DNA of 64,000 bases from Amycolatopsis alba DSM 44262 (GCF_000384215.1 NZ_KB913032.1:395020-459019), one strand, 5' to 3'; positions 41,635-50,110 are shown, counted from the first letter of the stretch. Translations and numbers: made by a program. The notes: generated by a model not told the origin, from the sequence alone.

Positions 41635-43599
41635 TCACTTCTCCTTAGCCTGAGCGCCGAGCTGGAACGTGTGGTTGCCCGGCGTCAGCTGGACTTCCTG
41701 GATGCGGATCTGCCCGGTCAGGTCGCGCCATTGCAGGTGCACCTTCACCGGTCCGGTGACCTTGCCGAGTCCGATCTGGATCTCGTGGCTGCGCTTGCCG
41801 GAGTGCCCGCTGCCGCCGTCGACGCGGTCCATGTACTTCTTGCCGTCGGGGGTGACGACGGTGACCTGCGCGCCGATCGCGGCGGTCCCCGCGGCCTTGA
41901 GCGGGCCGTCGGACGACGCCTTGTCGTGCACCAGCTTCAGGTTCAGGTACGAACCGGAGTCGGGACTGACGTTGTGGTAGAAGATCGGCTGCTCCCACTG
42001 GCGGGCCACGGCGAAGTCGAGCTTGCCGTCACCGTCGGCGTCACCGGTGGCGATACCGCGGGTGGGCACCGGGACCGCGAGACCGAGGCGCGGGGCCAGG
42101 TCGGTGTAGCGGCCGTCGGCGCTCTTGGCCCAGAAGTGCAGGGTGTGGTCGCCGCCGACGTCGTCACCGGCCCGCATGTTCGGCCAGAAGGTCGGGTGCT
42201 TCAGCAGTTCGTCGTTGGACGTCGCCAGTTCCTGCAGCTGCGGCCAGCGGTTGACGTCACCCTTGACGAAACCGGTCGCCTGGGTGATCACCGATTCGCC
42301 ACTGTTGTTGTAGTCGGCGATCTTGACGTCCCAGCCCCAGCCGGACCACGCGGTGCCTGCCTGCGCGCTGCGGTCCACCCACGGCGCCTCGCCGCCCTGC
42401 AGACGGCCGCGCAGATCCGCGGTGTCCTTGGCGGTGTTCATGAACTGGAAGTGGCTTTCCTCGATACCCCACGACGTCGTGATGTTGCTGACGTACAGGT
42501 CGTAGAGACCGTCGTGGTCAAGGTCCGCGAAGTCGACGCCCATGCCCTTGAAGGAGTCGTTGCCGAGCACCTTCGACTTCGGCTCGTTGGCCCCGCGGAT
42601 CCCCTTCACCTCGGCGAACTCGACCTTGCCGGGGCGGGACTTGTTGTACAGCAGGCGGTCGTGCCCGAAGTCGTTGCCGATGTAGAGCTCCGGCAGGTTG
42701 TCGCCGTCGACGTCGGTGGCGCTGGCAGCCAGCGACCAGCCGCCGCGGGCGTCGGCCGGGATGGCCTGGTCGTCGCAGACGAAGGTGGCCGTCGGCTTCG
42801 CACCCTGGGTAGCGCCGGTGAACCGGAAGATGTACTTGCCACCGGCGTTGTCGGCGTGCGACATCGACTTGTTCATCTCGACCCCGCCCTCGACGCGGTC
42901 GTCCAGCACCGCGCTGTCGGGGAAGTAGTTGCCGATGAAGATGTCCTGGTGGCCGTCGCCGTCGAAGTCACCGACCGTCGCGGCGTTGGTGTTCCACAGT
43001 GGACCGGCGTACTCACCGTTCTTGGAGTTGTTGCCCGGCACCAGTTCCACCGGCTCGTAGGCCGACGGCTCCAGCTTGGTCGCGCCCGGCTTCGAGAGGA
43101 ACAGGATCGGGGTGCGGCCCCAGTAGTAGGCCAGCAGGTCGACCCGGCCGTCCTCGTTGAAGTCACCCGGCACACAGCCCATCGGGGCGATGTACTTGCC
43201 CATCGGCAACGGTGCCGAGTCGAGTGCGAACGGCTTGTACCGGTCACCGCCCTTGCCCGGCGTCGGCGTCACGACCACCTGGTCACTGCGCGGGTCCACG
43301 AAGCACAGGTCGTTCGCGAGCTTGTCGCCGTCGAGGTCGTTGACCGCGATCGCGGCGCCCACCGAGGAGATCCAGGCACGGATGTGCTCGTACTCCTTGT
43401 TCACCGTGCGGATCGACTGGCTCTTCGCCGCTTCCGGCAGGGCGATCGTCAGCGGTTCGAACGCGTACTTCGAGGCCATGGTGTCGGCCTCGGCGGTCGA
43501 GACCGTGGGCAGCTGCGCCACCACGAACAGTCCCGACATCAGCAACAGCGCCACGATGCCCGCAAGCTGCTTGCGGAGCCAGCCCAAGGTCGCGGTCAT
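41635..43599 (-). CDS. unbV: Enediyne cassette protein UnbV (E4; ASPIC/UnbV, FG-GAP repeats)
   Basis: A 654-aa protein with an N-terminal signal anchor (MTATLGWLRKQLAGIVALLL with a hydrophobic tail), then repeated FG-GAP/VCBS calcium-binding blades: VNDLDGDKLANDLCFVD, GDFNEDGRVDLLAYYWG, VGDFDGDGHQDIFIGNY, DLDHDGLYDLYVSNI, GDADGDGKLDFAVA. The C-terminal ASPIC/UnbV region (about 560-640) has IGAQVTVVTPDGKKYMDRVD and SHEIQIGLGK. It is predicted outside the membrane as a beta-propeller. Conserved in all enediyne warhead cassettes, function not established. GGAGG before the ATG, which overlaps the UnbL stop (ATGA). Confidence 0.92.
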   Translation of the reverse strand: MTATLGWLRKQLAGIVALLLMSGLFVVAQLPTVSTAEADTMASKYAFEPLTIALPEAAKSQSIRTVNKEYEHIRAWISSVGAAIAVNDLDGDKLANDLCFVDPRSDQVVVTPTPGKGGDRYKPFALDSAPLPMGKYIAPMGCVPGDFNEDGRVDLLAYYWGRTPILFLSKPGATKLEPSAYEPVELVPGNNSKNGEYAGPLWNTNAATVGDFDGDGHQDIFIGNYFPDSAVLDDRVEGGVEMNKSMSHADNAGGKYIFRFTGATQGAKPTATFVCDDQAIPADARGGWSLAASATDVDGDNLPELYIGNDFGHDRLLYNKSRPGKVEFAEVKGIRGANEPKSKVLGNDSFKGMGVDFADLDHDGLYDLYVSNITTSWGIEESHFQFMNTAKDTADLRGRLQGGEAPWVDRSAQAGTAWSGWGWDVKIADYNNSGESVITQATGFVKGDVNRWPQLQELATSNDELLKHPTFWPNMRAGDDVGGDHTLHFWAKSADGRYTDLAPRLGLAVPVPTRGIATGDADGDGKLDFAVARQWEQPIFYHNVSPDSGSYLNLKLVHDKASSDGPLKAAGTAAIGAQVTVVTPDGKKYMDRVDGGSGHSGKRSHEIQIGLGKVTGPVKVHLQWRDLTGQIRIQEVQLTPGNHTFQLGAQAKEK

Positions 43600-44573
43600 T
43601 TACCTGCACCTCCAGAAGTGAGTACCTCGGCGGCGATGCGCTGTCGCCAGGTTTCGAAATGCGGGAGTTCGCCGTCGACCACGACAGCCGGGCGCACTTC
43701 CTGCGTGATGGCCGCGGCGCGCTCGGCCGGCAGCCCGCAGATCGCCTGCGTGGCGACCTCCGTCTCGGGGATCAGCAGCCCGGCGCGGACGCGGGCTTCG
43801 GCGGCGAAAGCGCTGCCCTGTGCCAGGTTTCCCCGGTGCTCACCGGCGAACTCGGCCAGCTTCAGCAGTTCGTCGGAGGTGACACCGCACGCGTAGGTCG
43901 AGGCGAGCCCGACACCGGCGTAGAGATCTCCGTGACGCTGCTTGGGGAATCTCGCGATCGCGTCGGTGACCAGATCGACGTCGGTGCCGCAGATGAACCA
44001 CAGCGCCCGGCCGATGCCCTGGTCGATCGCCCGCAGCGAGTAACCGTTGTTTCCGGCGGGCCAGGTGAAGTTCGGGTCCTGGAACTGGCCGTCGATGTAC
44101 TTGGCGGTCTTGAAATAGGCCTGGTGGAAGCCGTACCCGTCGAGCACCAGCCAGCGCAGCAACGGGTCGAAGTCCTCGGCCGACGGCCAGCGGAAGCGCG
44201 GCAGCCGCGCCATCGCCCAGCCGACGCCGACGTAGATGATGTAGTCGTGTTTCTCGCCGGGACCGGCGAGGAAGTCCGCGATGTGCCCGCGCCCCCCGCC
44301 GGGCAGGCCGTCCAGCATTCCGTAACCCATTCCCGCGCCTTCGTAGGCGAAGCCGCGGTATTTCACCGGAATGCGTTCGAGCCATTCTTCTGCCTGGTCG
44401 ACGGAACGCGCCTCGACCGCGTGCGCGTAGCCGAGCAGGAATTTCTCGCCGACGGTCTCCAGCAATTCTTGAGCGGCCGGGCTCTTCTTGTGAAAACCGC
44501 GCTTGTCCAGCGACGTCTCGGAGACGTCCGGAGTGATCATGCGACGCCTGATCGTGCGCCAACCATTGCCCAA
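43596..44573 (-). CDS. unbL: Enediyne cassette protein UnbL (E3; DUF1702)
   Basis: A 325-aa DUF1702 protein: MGNGWRTIRRR, ITPDVSETSLDKRGFHKKS, RGFAYEGAGMGYGMLDGLPG, IIYVGVGWAMARLPRFRW and RAIDQGIGRALWFICGTD. Start TTG at 44573 chosen because homologues begin MG..RRLRRR and GGGGGAG lies about eight bases upstream. First gene of the coupled operon unbL-unbV-unbU-P450-DUF5987-GMC-CMD. Reaction unknown. A paralogue lies at 14584-15579 outside the cluster core. Confidence 0.92.
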   Translation of the reverse strand: MGNGWRTIRRRMITPDVSETSLDKRGFHKKSPAAQELLETVGEKFLLGYAHAVEARSVDQAEEWLERIPVKYRGFAYEGAGMGYGMLDGLPGGGRGHIADFLAGPGEKHDYIIYVGVGWAMARLPRFRWPSAEDFDPLLRWLVLDGYGFHQAYFKTAKYIDGQFQDPNFTWPAGNNGYSLRAIDQGIGRALWFICGTDVDLVTDAIARFPKQRHGDLYAGVGLASTYACGVTSDELLKLAEFAGEHRGNLAQGSAFAAEARVRAGLLIPETEVATQAICGLPAERAAAITQEVRPAVVVDGELPHFETWRQRIAAEVLTSGGAGK

Positions 44574-44740
44574 CGCACTCTCCCCCTAACGGGTGGATTC
44601 GAATTCTGCGGACTGGTTAAAGGCTCACATGCGTGGCTGTGAGGCAGCTACTCCACGGTTGCGCCCGCGATTCTCCCCGTTTGCGAACCCAGGAGAACAC
44701 GGGAATAACCTTTCTCAGGACTCACCACCCACGAGCACCG

Positions 44741-44795
44741 GTCCGTGAAGGCCTCCTTGAGGGACTCAGAGTCCCTCAAGGAGGCCTTCACGGAC
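44741..44795 (-). repeat. 27-bp-arm perfect palindrome after the right AraC gene
   Basis: Perfect 27-bp arms around a central A (44768); the same sequence as the palindrome at 26956-27014 except that the central base is inverted. It lies 28 bases after the AraC stop on the minus strand, so it can terminate AraC transcripts before unbL. The remaining part of 44574-44740 is the promoter region of unbL; CTCAC-N10-GTGAG (44620-44650 area) is the only other symmetric element seen. Confidence 0.85.
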
Positions 44796-44822
44796 TTGGC
44801 ACCTGGCAGAAGAGAGCCTCGG

Positions 44823-45725
44823 TCAGGCCGCCGCGCGAAGGTAGTCGGGAGCGGGCATGGTCATCCGGTTGCCGGTGGAGGTCGGGCCGCCGGCGAGGGT
44901 GATCGCCATCGGCGCGTCGGTCGGCCGCGGCGTGCGCATCGGCATCCGCAGGTGGACCCGGCCGTAGCGGGTGATGTCGACGCGGCCGGGCAGGGTGCCG
45001 ACGGAGAACGAGGAGGCCGCGGTCCCGGCGGCGTGCTCGGCGACCGCGATGACGGTCCACCGGCCCTCGGGCACGTTTTGGATCTCGATGTCCGCCGACA
45101 GGACGTTCGCCCTGCCGCCGAACGCGACCGGGCCGCACTGCGGGATCGACTCGGCGAACAGTCCGATGAGGACACTCGCCGGGCCTGCCCCGCGCGGGGT
45201 CTCGACCCGCACGCTGATCGTGCCGGTGCCGCTGCGCATCGTCGCGCAGCCCATTCCGGCGCTGTGCAAGGCCTCCAGGGTCGGCAGCCGCTGGAAATGC
45301 GGGGCCAGCGCGACGAGCAGTTCGCCGACCTCGGGGTCGCGGTACTGGGTCGGGGTCATCCCGACCGCACGGGTGAAGCGGCTGGTGAACGTGCCGACAC
45401 TGCTGTAGCCGACGCTGCACACGATGTCCGACACCGTCAGCGACGTCGTCAGCAGCAGCCGTTTCGCTTCGAAGAGCCGGATCGCGGTGAGATACCGGCC
45501 GGGGGTCACGCCGGTCGCCTTGGTGAAGATCCGCGAGAAGTGGAACGGGCTGACGAAGACTTCCGATGCCAGGTCGCCCAAGGTGATCGGGTCGAAGTAC
45601 CGCGCGTGCATCGATGAGATGGCCTGCAGGACCGCGGGTTGCAGGGGTGACGCCGGCTCGGGGAGCCGACCGGGTTCGATGACGCCTTTCTCGTTCGCCG
45701 CCGTGGCGACTGTTCGTAGCTGCAT
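44823..45725 (-). CDS. AraC-family regulator with C-terminal beta domain (right copy)
   Basis: A 300-aa regulator: helix-turn-helix pair at residues about 40-135 (VFVSPFHFSRIFTKATGVTP, VGYSSVGTFTSRFTRAVGMT), then a beta-rich C-terminal domain with VLIGLFAESIPQCGPV and VPEGRWTVIAVAEHA. It matches the left copy at 13788-14531 in order and in the second domain. ATG 45725 follows GAGG. It sits upstream of unbL on the same strand, separated by a palindromic terminator. Likely cluster regulator; the ligand is unknown. Confidence 0.83.
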   Translation of the reverse strand: MQLRTVATAANEKGVIEPGRLPEPASPLQPAVLQAISSMHARYFDPITLGDLASEVFVSPFHFSRIFTKATGVTPGRYLTAIRLFEAKRLLLTTSLTVSDIVCSVGYSSVGTFTSRFTRAVGMTPTQYRDPEVGELLVALAPHFQRLPTLEALHSAGMGCATMRSGTGTISVRVETPRGAGPASVLIGLFAESIPQCGPVAFGGRANVLSADIEIQNVPEGRWTVIAVAEHAAGTAASSFSVGTLPGRVDITRYGRVHLRMPMRTPRPTDAPMAITLAGGPTSTGNRMTMPAPDYLRAAA

Positions 45726-45937
45726 CAGACCAACCTCGGATTCGCTGTCGCTTTTCCTCTGCACGCCAGCAAACGCGTCATCGATTTCGGAGCACTCGAC
45801 ACGCGATCGAGATGGACCATGTACTGGTACTACTCAGCCCTGCGCGATCGGCGAACGGTCGAAGCGACGGCACGAACGGAGAACCGCTGTCGGGGTGAGT
45901 AGTCGACCAAACGCGCGTCAAGGTGACCGTGGAGATC

Positions 45938-45986
45938 CGTGAAGGCCTCCTTGCCTACCCTGAAGGTAGGGAAGGAGGCCTTCACG
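45938..45986. repeat. Palindrome related to the GTGAAGGCCTCCTT family
   Basis: CGTGAAGGCCTCCTT (45938-45952) is repeated inversely as AAGGAGGCCTTCACG (45972-45986). The loop holds a second stem CCTACC-N5-GGTAGG. The outer part is identical to the arms of the two other palindromes, the inside is different: the family has a conserved outer and a variable inner stem. It lies in the 400-base gap between AraC and the SagB gene. Confidence 0.8.
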
Positions 45987-46019
45987 ACCTTGGTCGATGC
46001 CGAGGCGAGGGCATGTCGC

Positions 46020-46062
46020 GAAAGCCACTTTCGCAACCTTCAACGTTGCGAAAGTGGCTTTC
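46020..46062. repeat. 18-bp-arm palindrome downstream of the SagB gene
   Basis: GAAAGCCACTTTCGCAAC (46020-46037) and its inverse (46045-46062) around CTTCAAC. Different sequence from the neighbouring palindrome, same size class. It lies 61 bases after the SagB stop (46124) and may terminate the TOMM operon. A direct repeat GACCAAACGCGCG flanks the two palindromes at 45904-45916 and 46110-46122. Confidence 0.8.
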
Positions 46063-46123
46063 ACAACGCGCCCTCGTCCCGAAGCCGTCCACCTGGGACG
46101 CAAGCAGCCGACCAAACGCGCGG

Positions 46124-47593
46124 TCAGGCAGGCAGGTCCAGTACGCACTCGCCCACGCCGACCTCGGCGGGCCATTCGAGCTTCAGCGCGCGGTCCACCC
46201 GGTCACCGGCGTCGACCGGGACGGCGTGCGCGGCCAGTCCCATCGCGCGGGCGACGAGGTACAGGGTCTGTTGCAGCGCGCCGACATGCGCCAGCGTCGT
46301 GGCGTACGCGCCGCCGCCGAGCACCGACGCCATCCGCGGCATCCGCGCGGTCACCGTGATCAGCGCCGAGGGCCGCCGGTGGTTGCCGCCGCCGATCATC
46401 GCCATGTCGAGCATCGCGTCGAGATCGGACTCGTCGTCGTTGACCAGGCTGAGCCGGTGTTCGAGCGGATCGTAGTGGTAGATCCCGCGATCCACTCCCG
46501 AGCAACGGTTCACCGAGACGTACAACTCGAGCTCGTACAGGCACGCGACGCTGAAATACGGCCGCTGCGACGCGCTGTGCGCCGGGCCGTTGGGAAAGTG
46601 TGCCGGCCCGATCGACCGGATCCGCGCGCCGCGGAACAGGAATTCGCCGATCTGCTCGGCGGACAGCACGCCCTCGGTGAACTCGGGGCAGGTGTGATCG
46701 TTCTCCAGCAACGCCGTCAGCGTCGGATCGGTCGCCGCGCGCTCGGTCAGATCCGGCCGGTACAGCGAATAGACCGGTCCCTCGCCGGTGGAAGCCTTGA
46801 CCACCGGAGGTCTTCCGAGCCCAGGCAGATCAGCCGGTCCACCGGGCCGCCAGGTGCGGCTCGTGGTGTGGAAGAGCAGTTCGTCCGGCGACCACAGGCT
46901 CAGTTCCGGGTCTTCGTCCTCGGCGAACCGGCCCTCCTCCCCGGCGACCTGGACGACGCCGGCGGCGACCAGGTAGGACACGATCGCCCCGACCACCCCT
47001 GGCCCGATCCCGGTCGTGGCCACGATGTCCCCGACCGACTTCGCCGTCGCGAGCGTCGCCGCGACGTGCACGGCCCACGGTTGGTACAGCACGACGCGGT
47101 ACCGCGCGGACGGCGACTCCAGCCCCATCCCGTAGGCGTCGGAACGCAGGGAACTGAAGCGGGACAACCGGATCGGCCGCGAGGCCGGGATCTCCACCGG
47201 GACGAACACCGGCGCGAGCGCCACCGGGATCACCGACAGCAAAGGTCCCCTGCCGTCGGCGAGACCGAGCGAACGCACCACGGAACCGCCGAGTTCCTTG
47301 AGCGCCTGCCGCAGCGCGTCGGCGCCTTCGGCCGTCCAGCTCAACTCGCCTTCGAGGTCGGGCTCGCGCTCGACCGGTTCCCACGAGGACGTCACGTTCG
47401 CCAGCGAGACCGGCCCCAGAGCCATCCGCCGCAACGATTCCCGGACCAGCGGCTCCGCACGATCGAAGTCGTACTCCCCCCACCGAGTGACGACCACCAA
47501 GGAGCCGTCCTCACCGATTTCGACAAGACTGTCGTCGGTGAGCGACCACAAGGGGATCGTCTCGGCCACACCGCCGGGGGGATCTGTCCTCAC
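46124..47593 (-). CDS. SagB-type azoline dehydrogenase (ThcOx-like nitroreductase fold)
   Basis: A 489-aa SagB/ThcOx protein. The N-terminal half (1-240) contains a small winged-helix region (SVGDIVATTGIGPGVVGAIV). The C-terminal nitroreductase domain (about 300-489) has FLFRGARIR, RPYFSVACLYELELYVSVNR, GIYHYDPLEHRLSLV and the end QTLYLVARAMGLAAHAVPVD. It oxidises azolines to azoles with FMN in TOMM peptides. The usual RxYPSGGAxYxLE loop is altered (PYFSVACLYELE), so flavin contact may differ. GTG 47593 with GGAG, 18 bases after the YcaO gene: one operon. Confidence 0.86.
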   Translation of the reverse strand: MRTDPPGGVAETIPLWSLTDDSLVEIGEDGSLVVVTRWGEYDFDRAEPLVRESLRRMALGPVSLANVTSSWEPVEREPDLEGELSWTAEGADALRQALKELGGSVVRSLGLADGRGPLLSVIPVALAPVFVPVEIPASRPIRLSRFSSLRSDAYGMGLESPSARYRVVLYQPWAVHVAATLATAKSVGDIVATTGIGPGVVGAIVSYLVAAGVVQVAGEEGRFAEDEDPELSLWSPDELLFHTTSRTWRPGGPADLPGLGRPPVVKASTGEGPVYSLYRPDLTERAATDPTLTALLENDHTCPEFTEGVLSAEQIGEFLFRGARIRSIGPAHFPNGPAHSASQRPYFSVACLYELELYVSVNRCSGVDRGIYHYDPLEHRLSLVNDDESDLDAMLDMAMIGGGNHRRPSALITVTARMPRMASVLGGGAYATTLAHVGALQQTLYLVARAMGLAAHAVPVDAGDRVDRALKLEWPAEVGVGECVLDLPA

Positions 47594-47611
47594 TTGTCGC
47601 TCCAGCCGGAT

Positions 47612-49888
47612 CTACAAGAACATGGGGAAGGGGTTCAGCCGGTCGTACGGGGTCGGTTCGGCGAGCCTGCCCAAGCGCACCGGCACGTCGAACAGCCGGC
47701 CTGGGGCGAAGCGGCTCCAGAACGGGCGCAGCCCCGGAACGACCACCCTGACCACCGGAAGATCGATGTCGGGCCTGGTCTGATCCAGCACGAGCGTCTC
47801 CATCCCCAACGCGGAAAGCTTGCGTACCAAGCATTCCACGTCGTCCCGTACGTCGGGCCGCCGGACGAACTTGAAGTCCGCGGCCCGTTTCGCCGAACGC
47901 CCCGGCGCCGGCAGCAGATACGGCTGGTTGGCGACCGTGGCGTGTCGGAGCCACCGCGCCGCGTCGGGATCGTCGAGTTCGACGTCGTTCGCGAGCACCG
48001 CCGGGATCATCTGGTTGAGCTCGCTGACCGCCCTCCGCAGCGCCGTCCTGGGATCCAGGTGGGCGCCGAACCCCATCATGACGTTCTCGCGCGGTCCGGC
48101 GATACTCCTGGACAGCGCGACCATCACCGGGATACCGAGATCCGCGGTCACGTCGAGGACCCACAGTTCCCGGCCTGCCCGCGCGTACTGGCCGACCATC
48201 TCCTCGGCCCACGGGTCGTCGAACGACGCGATGTCGACGCCGGGCACGGGAAGCCGGTTGTACCACCACATCGCGACGGCGTCGCGTTCGATGAGTTCGA
48301 GAAGCCCTTGCAGGACGGCGTCTTCGATACTGCTGCCTGCCGCGCAGCCGTTGGAGTCCGCGCGCATCCCGGTGATCCCGCACTCCGGCGGCACACCGTA
48401 GTAGAGGTACGCCGTCGGCATCAGCTTCCGGCGCTGCTGCGAAAGCGACCACAGCGGCGTCCAGTCGACGGGCTTCCCGTCGTCGAACCGGTCGGGGACG
48501 TGCTGGAAGATCGCGTGCCTGGCGTTCCATTCGTCGCGGTTCTCGTACTGGCGCTCGTCGAAGAGCATGCACGAGTTCGGGTGGACGGCGTCCTCGCCGA
48601 GCGCGCGGAAGGTGTCACGGATCCGCAGTTCGTCGCCCTGGTAGTTCGCCGAGAACCGTTCGATCGCCTCGCACAGCGCGCCGACCTCGGCGTCGATCGG
48701 GCTCGCGCCCTTGCCGCCGTTGTCCCCGCGCAGCCCGGCCTGCAGCCCTGCCTCACCGCGGACGCGGCGCGCGACGTTCAGCCCGGAGCGGTACGCGTTC
48801 ACGAACGCCGGCGCCCTCGGGTCGCGGGCGATCTCCTTGACGATGCCGGTGACCGGGCTGACCAGGTGGCCGTAGCGGTCGAGCACCTCGACCGGGGTGA
48901 GCGTCCGGTGCCCGCCGCCGCCCGACGTCGCCTTCTTGGCCTCCCGCAGCACGACCGGCTCGGCCGTGCGCGCGGCGACGATCCCTTCGTCACCGCATTC
49001 CGGGCACTGCGGGCGCCGCCGCAGTTCGTGCAGCCGCCCCTGCAGGTCGAGGGTGTCCAGGATCCACACGGCCTGCTGCCCCGGATAGCGGTGTCCCGCC
49101 AGCCATTTGGACGCTTCGAGGGAGATCAGGTGCGACGCGGCCGCGGTCAGCGGCGGCACGGCGGGGATCGGGAACGAGGCCGGTCCGTCGTGCCCGAGGA
49201 CCTCCTGCACGCAGGCTTCCGCGTGCCGGTGCCCCCACAGCCGGTTGGTCAGGCAGTGCCAGCAGCCGGACCGGCCGGGCTGCATGATCGGGCCGATCCA
49301 CACCTGCGAACCCGACGGCCTGGCCAGCAGCCACGGCCGCCCGGTGCGCCGGTGTTCGGCGTCGATCCCGGCCAGCCTCGGGTCGAGGTAGTCGTCGCAC
49401 AGCACGATGGCCAGTTCGGCAGCCGTGTCGACCACTTCGATCCCGCTCGCGCTGAGCGCGTTCTCCACCTGGGAGGTGTCGACGCCGCGGCCGATCGTGG
49501 TCAGGCTAGCCGTGGCGGGCTTCTGACGGCAGGCCACCGCGGACGCGTCGAGACCGCACGCGTCCCAATAGGCGAGCGCGCGTTCGTCCCCGCTGAGTTC
49601 GTCGGGGACGCGGACGGTGACCAGGCCCGCCTCGACCAGCCTGGCGAGGACACCGGTGACCTGTTCGGCGCTCATCCCCTCCGGGCAGGCGGAGAGCAGT
49701 CCGTCGAGGTCACGGGTGCCGTCGAGCAGGGCCGCCACCGACGCGACCTGCGCGCCGCGCATCGCGATGACACCCTGTTCCGAGAACAGGTAAGCGCCGT
49801 TGCCCTCGCTGATCTCCGCGCGCAGATGCCGTTTGAAGCCCAGACCGCCGCTGATCGAGCCGGACCCGTTCGACACTGCCTCGCGCAT
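47612..49888 (-). CDS. TOMM cyclodehydratase: E1-like ocin-ThiF domain fused to YcaO
   Basis: A 758-aa fusion. Residues ~15-95 are a PqqD-like RiPP recognition element (FKRHLRAEISEGNGAYLFSE, ALLDGTRDLDGLL). About 100-320 is the E1-like domain with two CxxC zinc pairs (GCWHCLTN, CPECGDE). From ~360 YcaO begins, with SPIDAEVGALCEAIERFSAN and AGSSIEDAVLQGLLELIERD for ATP/Mg, and ends in LNPFPMFL, in place of the usual proline-rich tail. It makes azolines from Cys/Ser/Thr using ATP. Start ATG 49888, with GGGGG upstream. No peptide gene adjoins it. It diverges from a SARP gene. Confidence 0.92.
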   Translation of the reverse strand: MREAVSNGSGSISGGLGFKRHLRAEISEGNGAYLFSEQGVIAMRGAQVASVAALLDGTRDLDGLLSACPEGMSAEQVTGVLARLVEAGLVTVRVPDELSGDERALAYWDACGLDASAVACRQKPATASLTTIGRGVDTSQVENALSASGIEVVDTAAELAIVLCDDYLDPRLAGIDAEHRRTGRPWLLARPSGSQVWIGPIMQPGRSGCWHCLTNRLWGHRHAEACVQEVLGHDGPASFPIPAVPPLTAAASHLISLEASKWLAGHRYPGQQAVWILDTLDLQGRLHELRRRPQCPECGDEGIVAARTAEPVVLREAKKATSGGGGHRTLTPVEVLDRYGHLVSPVTGIVKEIARDPRAPAFVNAYRSGLNVARRVRGEAGLQAGLRGDNGGKGASPIDAEVGALCEAIERFSANYQGDELRIRDTFRALGEDAVHPNSCMLFDERQYENRDEWNARHAIFQHVPDRFDDGKPVDWTPLWSLSQQRRKLMPTAYLYYGVPPECGITGMRADSNGCAAGSSIEDAVLQGLLELIERDAVAMWWYNRLPVPGVDIASFDDPWAEEMVGQYARAGRELWVLDVTADLGIPVMVALSRSIAGPRENVMMGFGAHLDPRTALRRAVSELNQMIPAVLANDVELDDPDAARWLRHATVANQPYLLPAPGRSAKRAADFKFVRRPDVRDDVECLVRKLSALGMETLVLDQTRPDIDLPVVRVVVPGLRPFWSRFAPGRLFDVPVRLGRLAEPTPYDRLNPFPMFL

Positions 49889-49956
49889 GGGAACCCCCGT
49901 AGGTCGGTGCGGTCCCCGCATCCTGCTGGGCGAAGGCGTGCACCGGCCAGTGCGCG

Positions 49957-49977
49957 TTTCATGGGTCGAGCATGAAA
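49957..49977. promoter_or_regulatory. Inverted repeat TTTCAT-N9-ATGAAA between YcaO and SARP
   Basis: A perfect 6-bp inverted repeat with nine-base spacer in the 222-base divergent region 49889-50110. A CTCTGTCACTGTC motif (50047-50059), shared with the left SARP promoter, lies near the SARP start. Both are candidate operators. No ORF is supported here, so no precursor peptide is present. Confidence 0.4.
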
Positions 49978-50110
49978 AACCCACGTTTTTCCGGGACGCA
50001 CGCACGCGGGACCTGGTGGACGGCTCACTGGCCCGGTGCCCCGCCGCTCTGTCACTGTCGAAGCACTGGGAAACAGGTCACGACGCGTATCGAGCTGGAG
50101 GGCGCTTGCG

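Noticed and set aside
44745..44822. Peptide frames starting MKASLRDSESLKEAFTDL at the palindromes
   Set aside because: The repeated peptide is the translation of the palindromic repeat; the same happens at 26956-27014, so it is not a conserved protein.
45923..49975. 1350-codon frame opposite SagB and YcaO
   Set aside because: Antisense shadow of two genes with strong domain evidence; no start signal or domain.
49889..50110. Search for a precursor peptide next to YcaO
   Set aside because: Neither strand offers a small frame with a ribosome-binding site and a Cys/Ser/Thr-rich tail; the interval looks like a divergent promoter.
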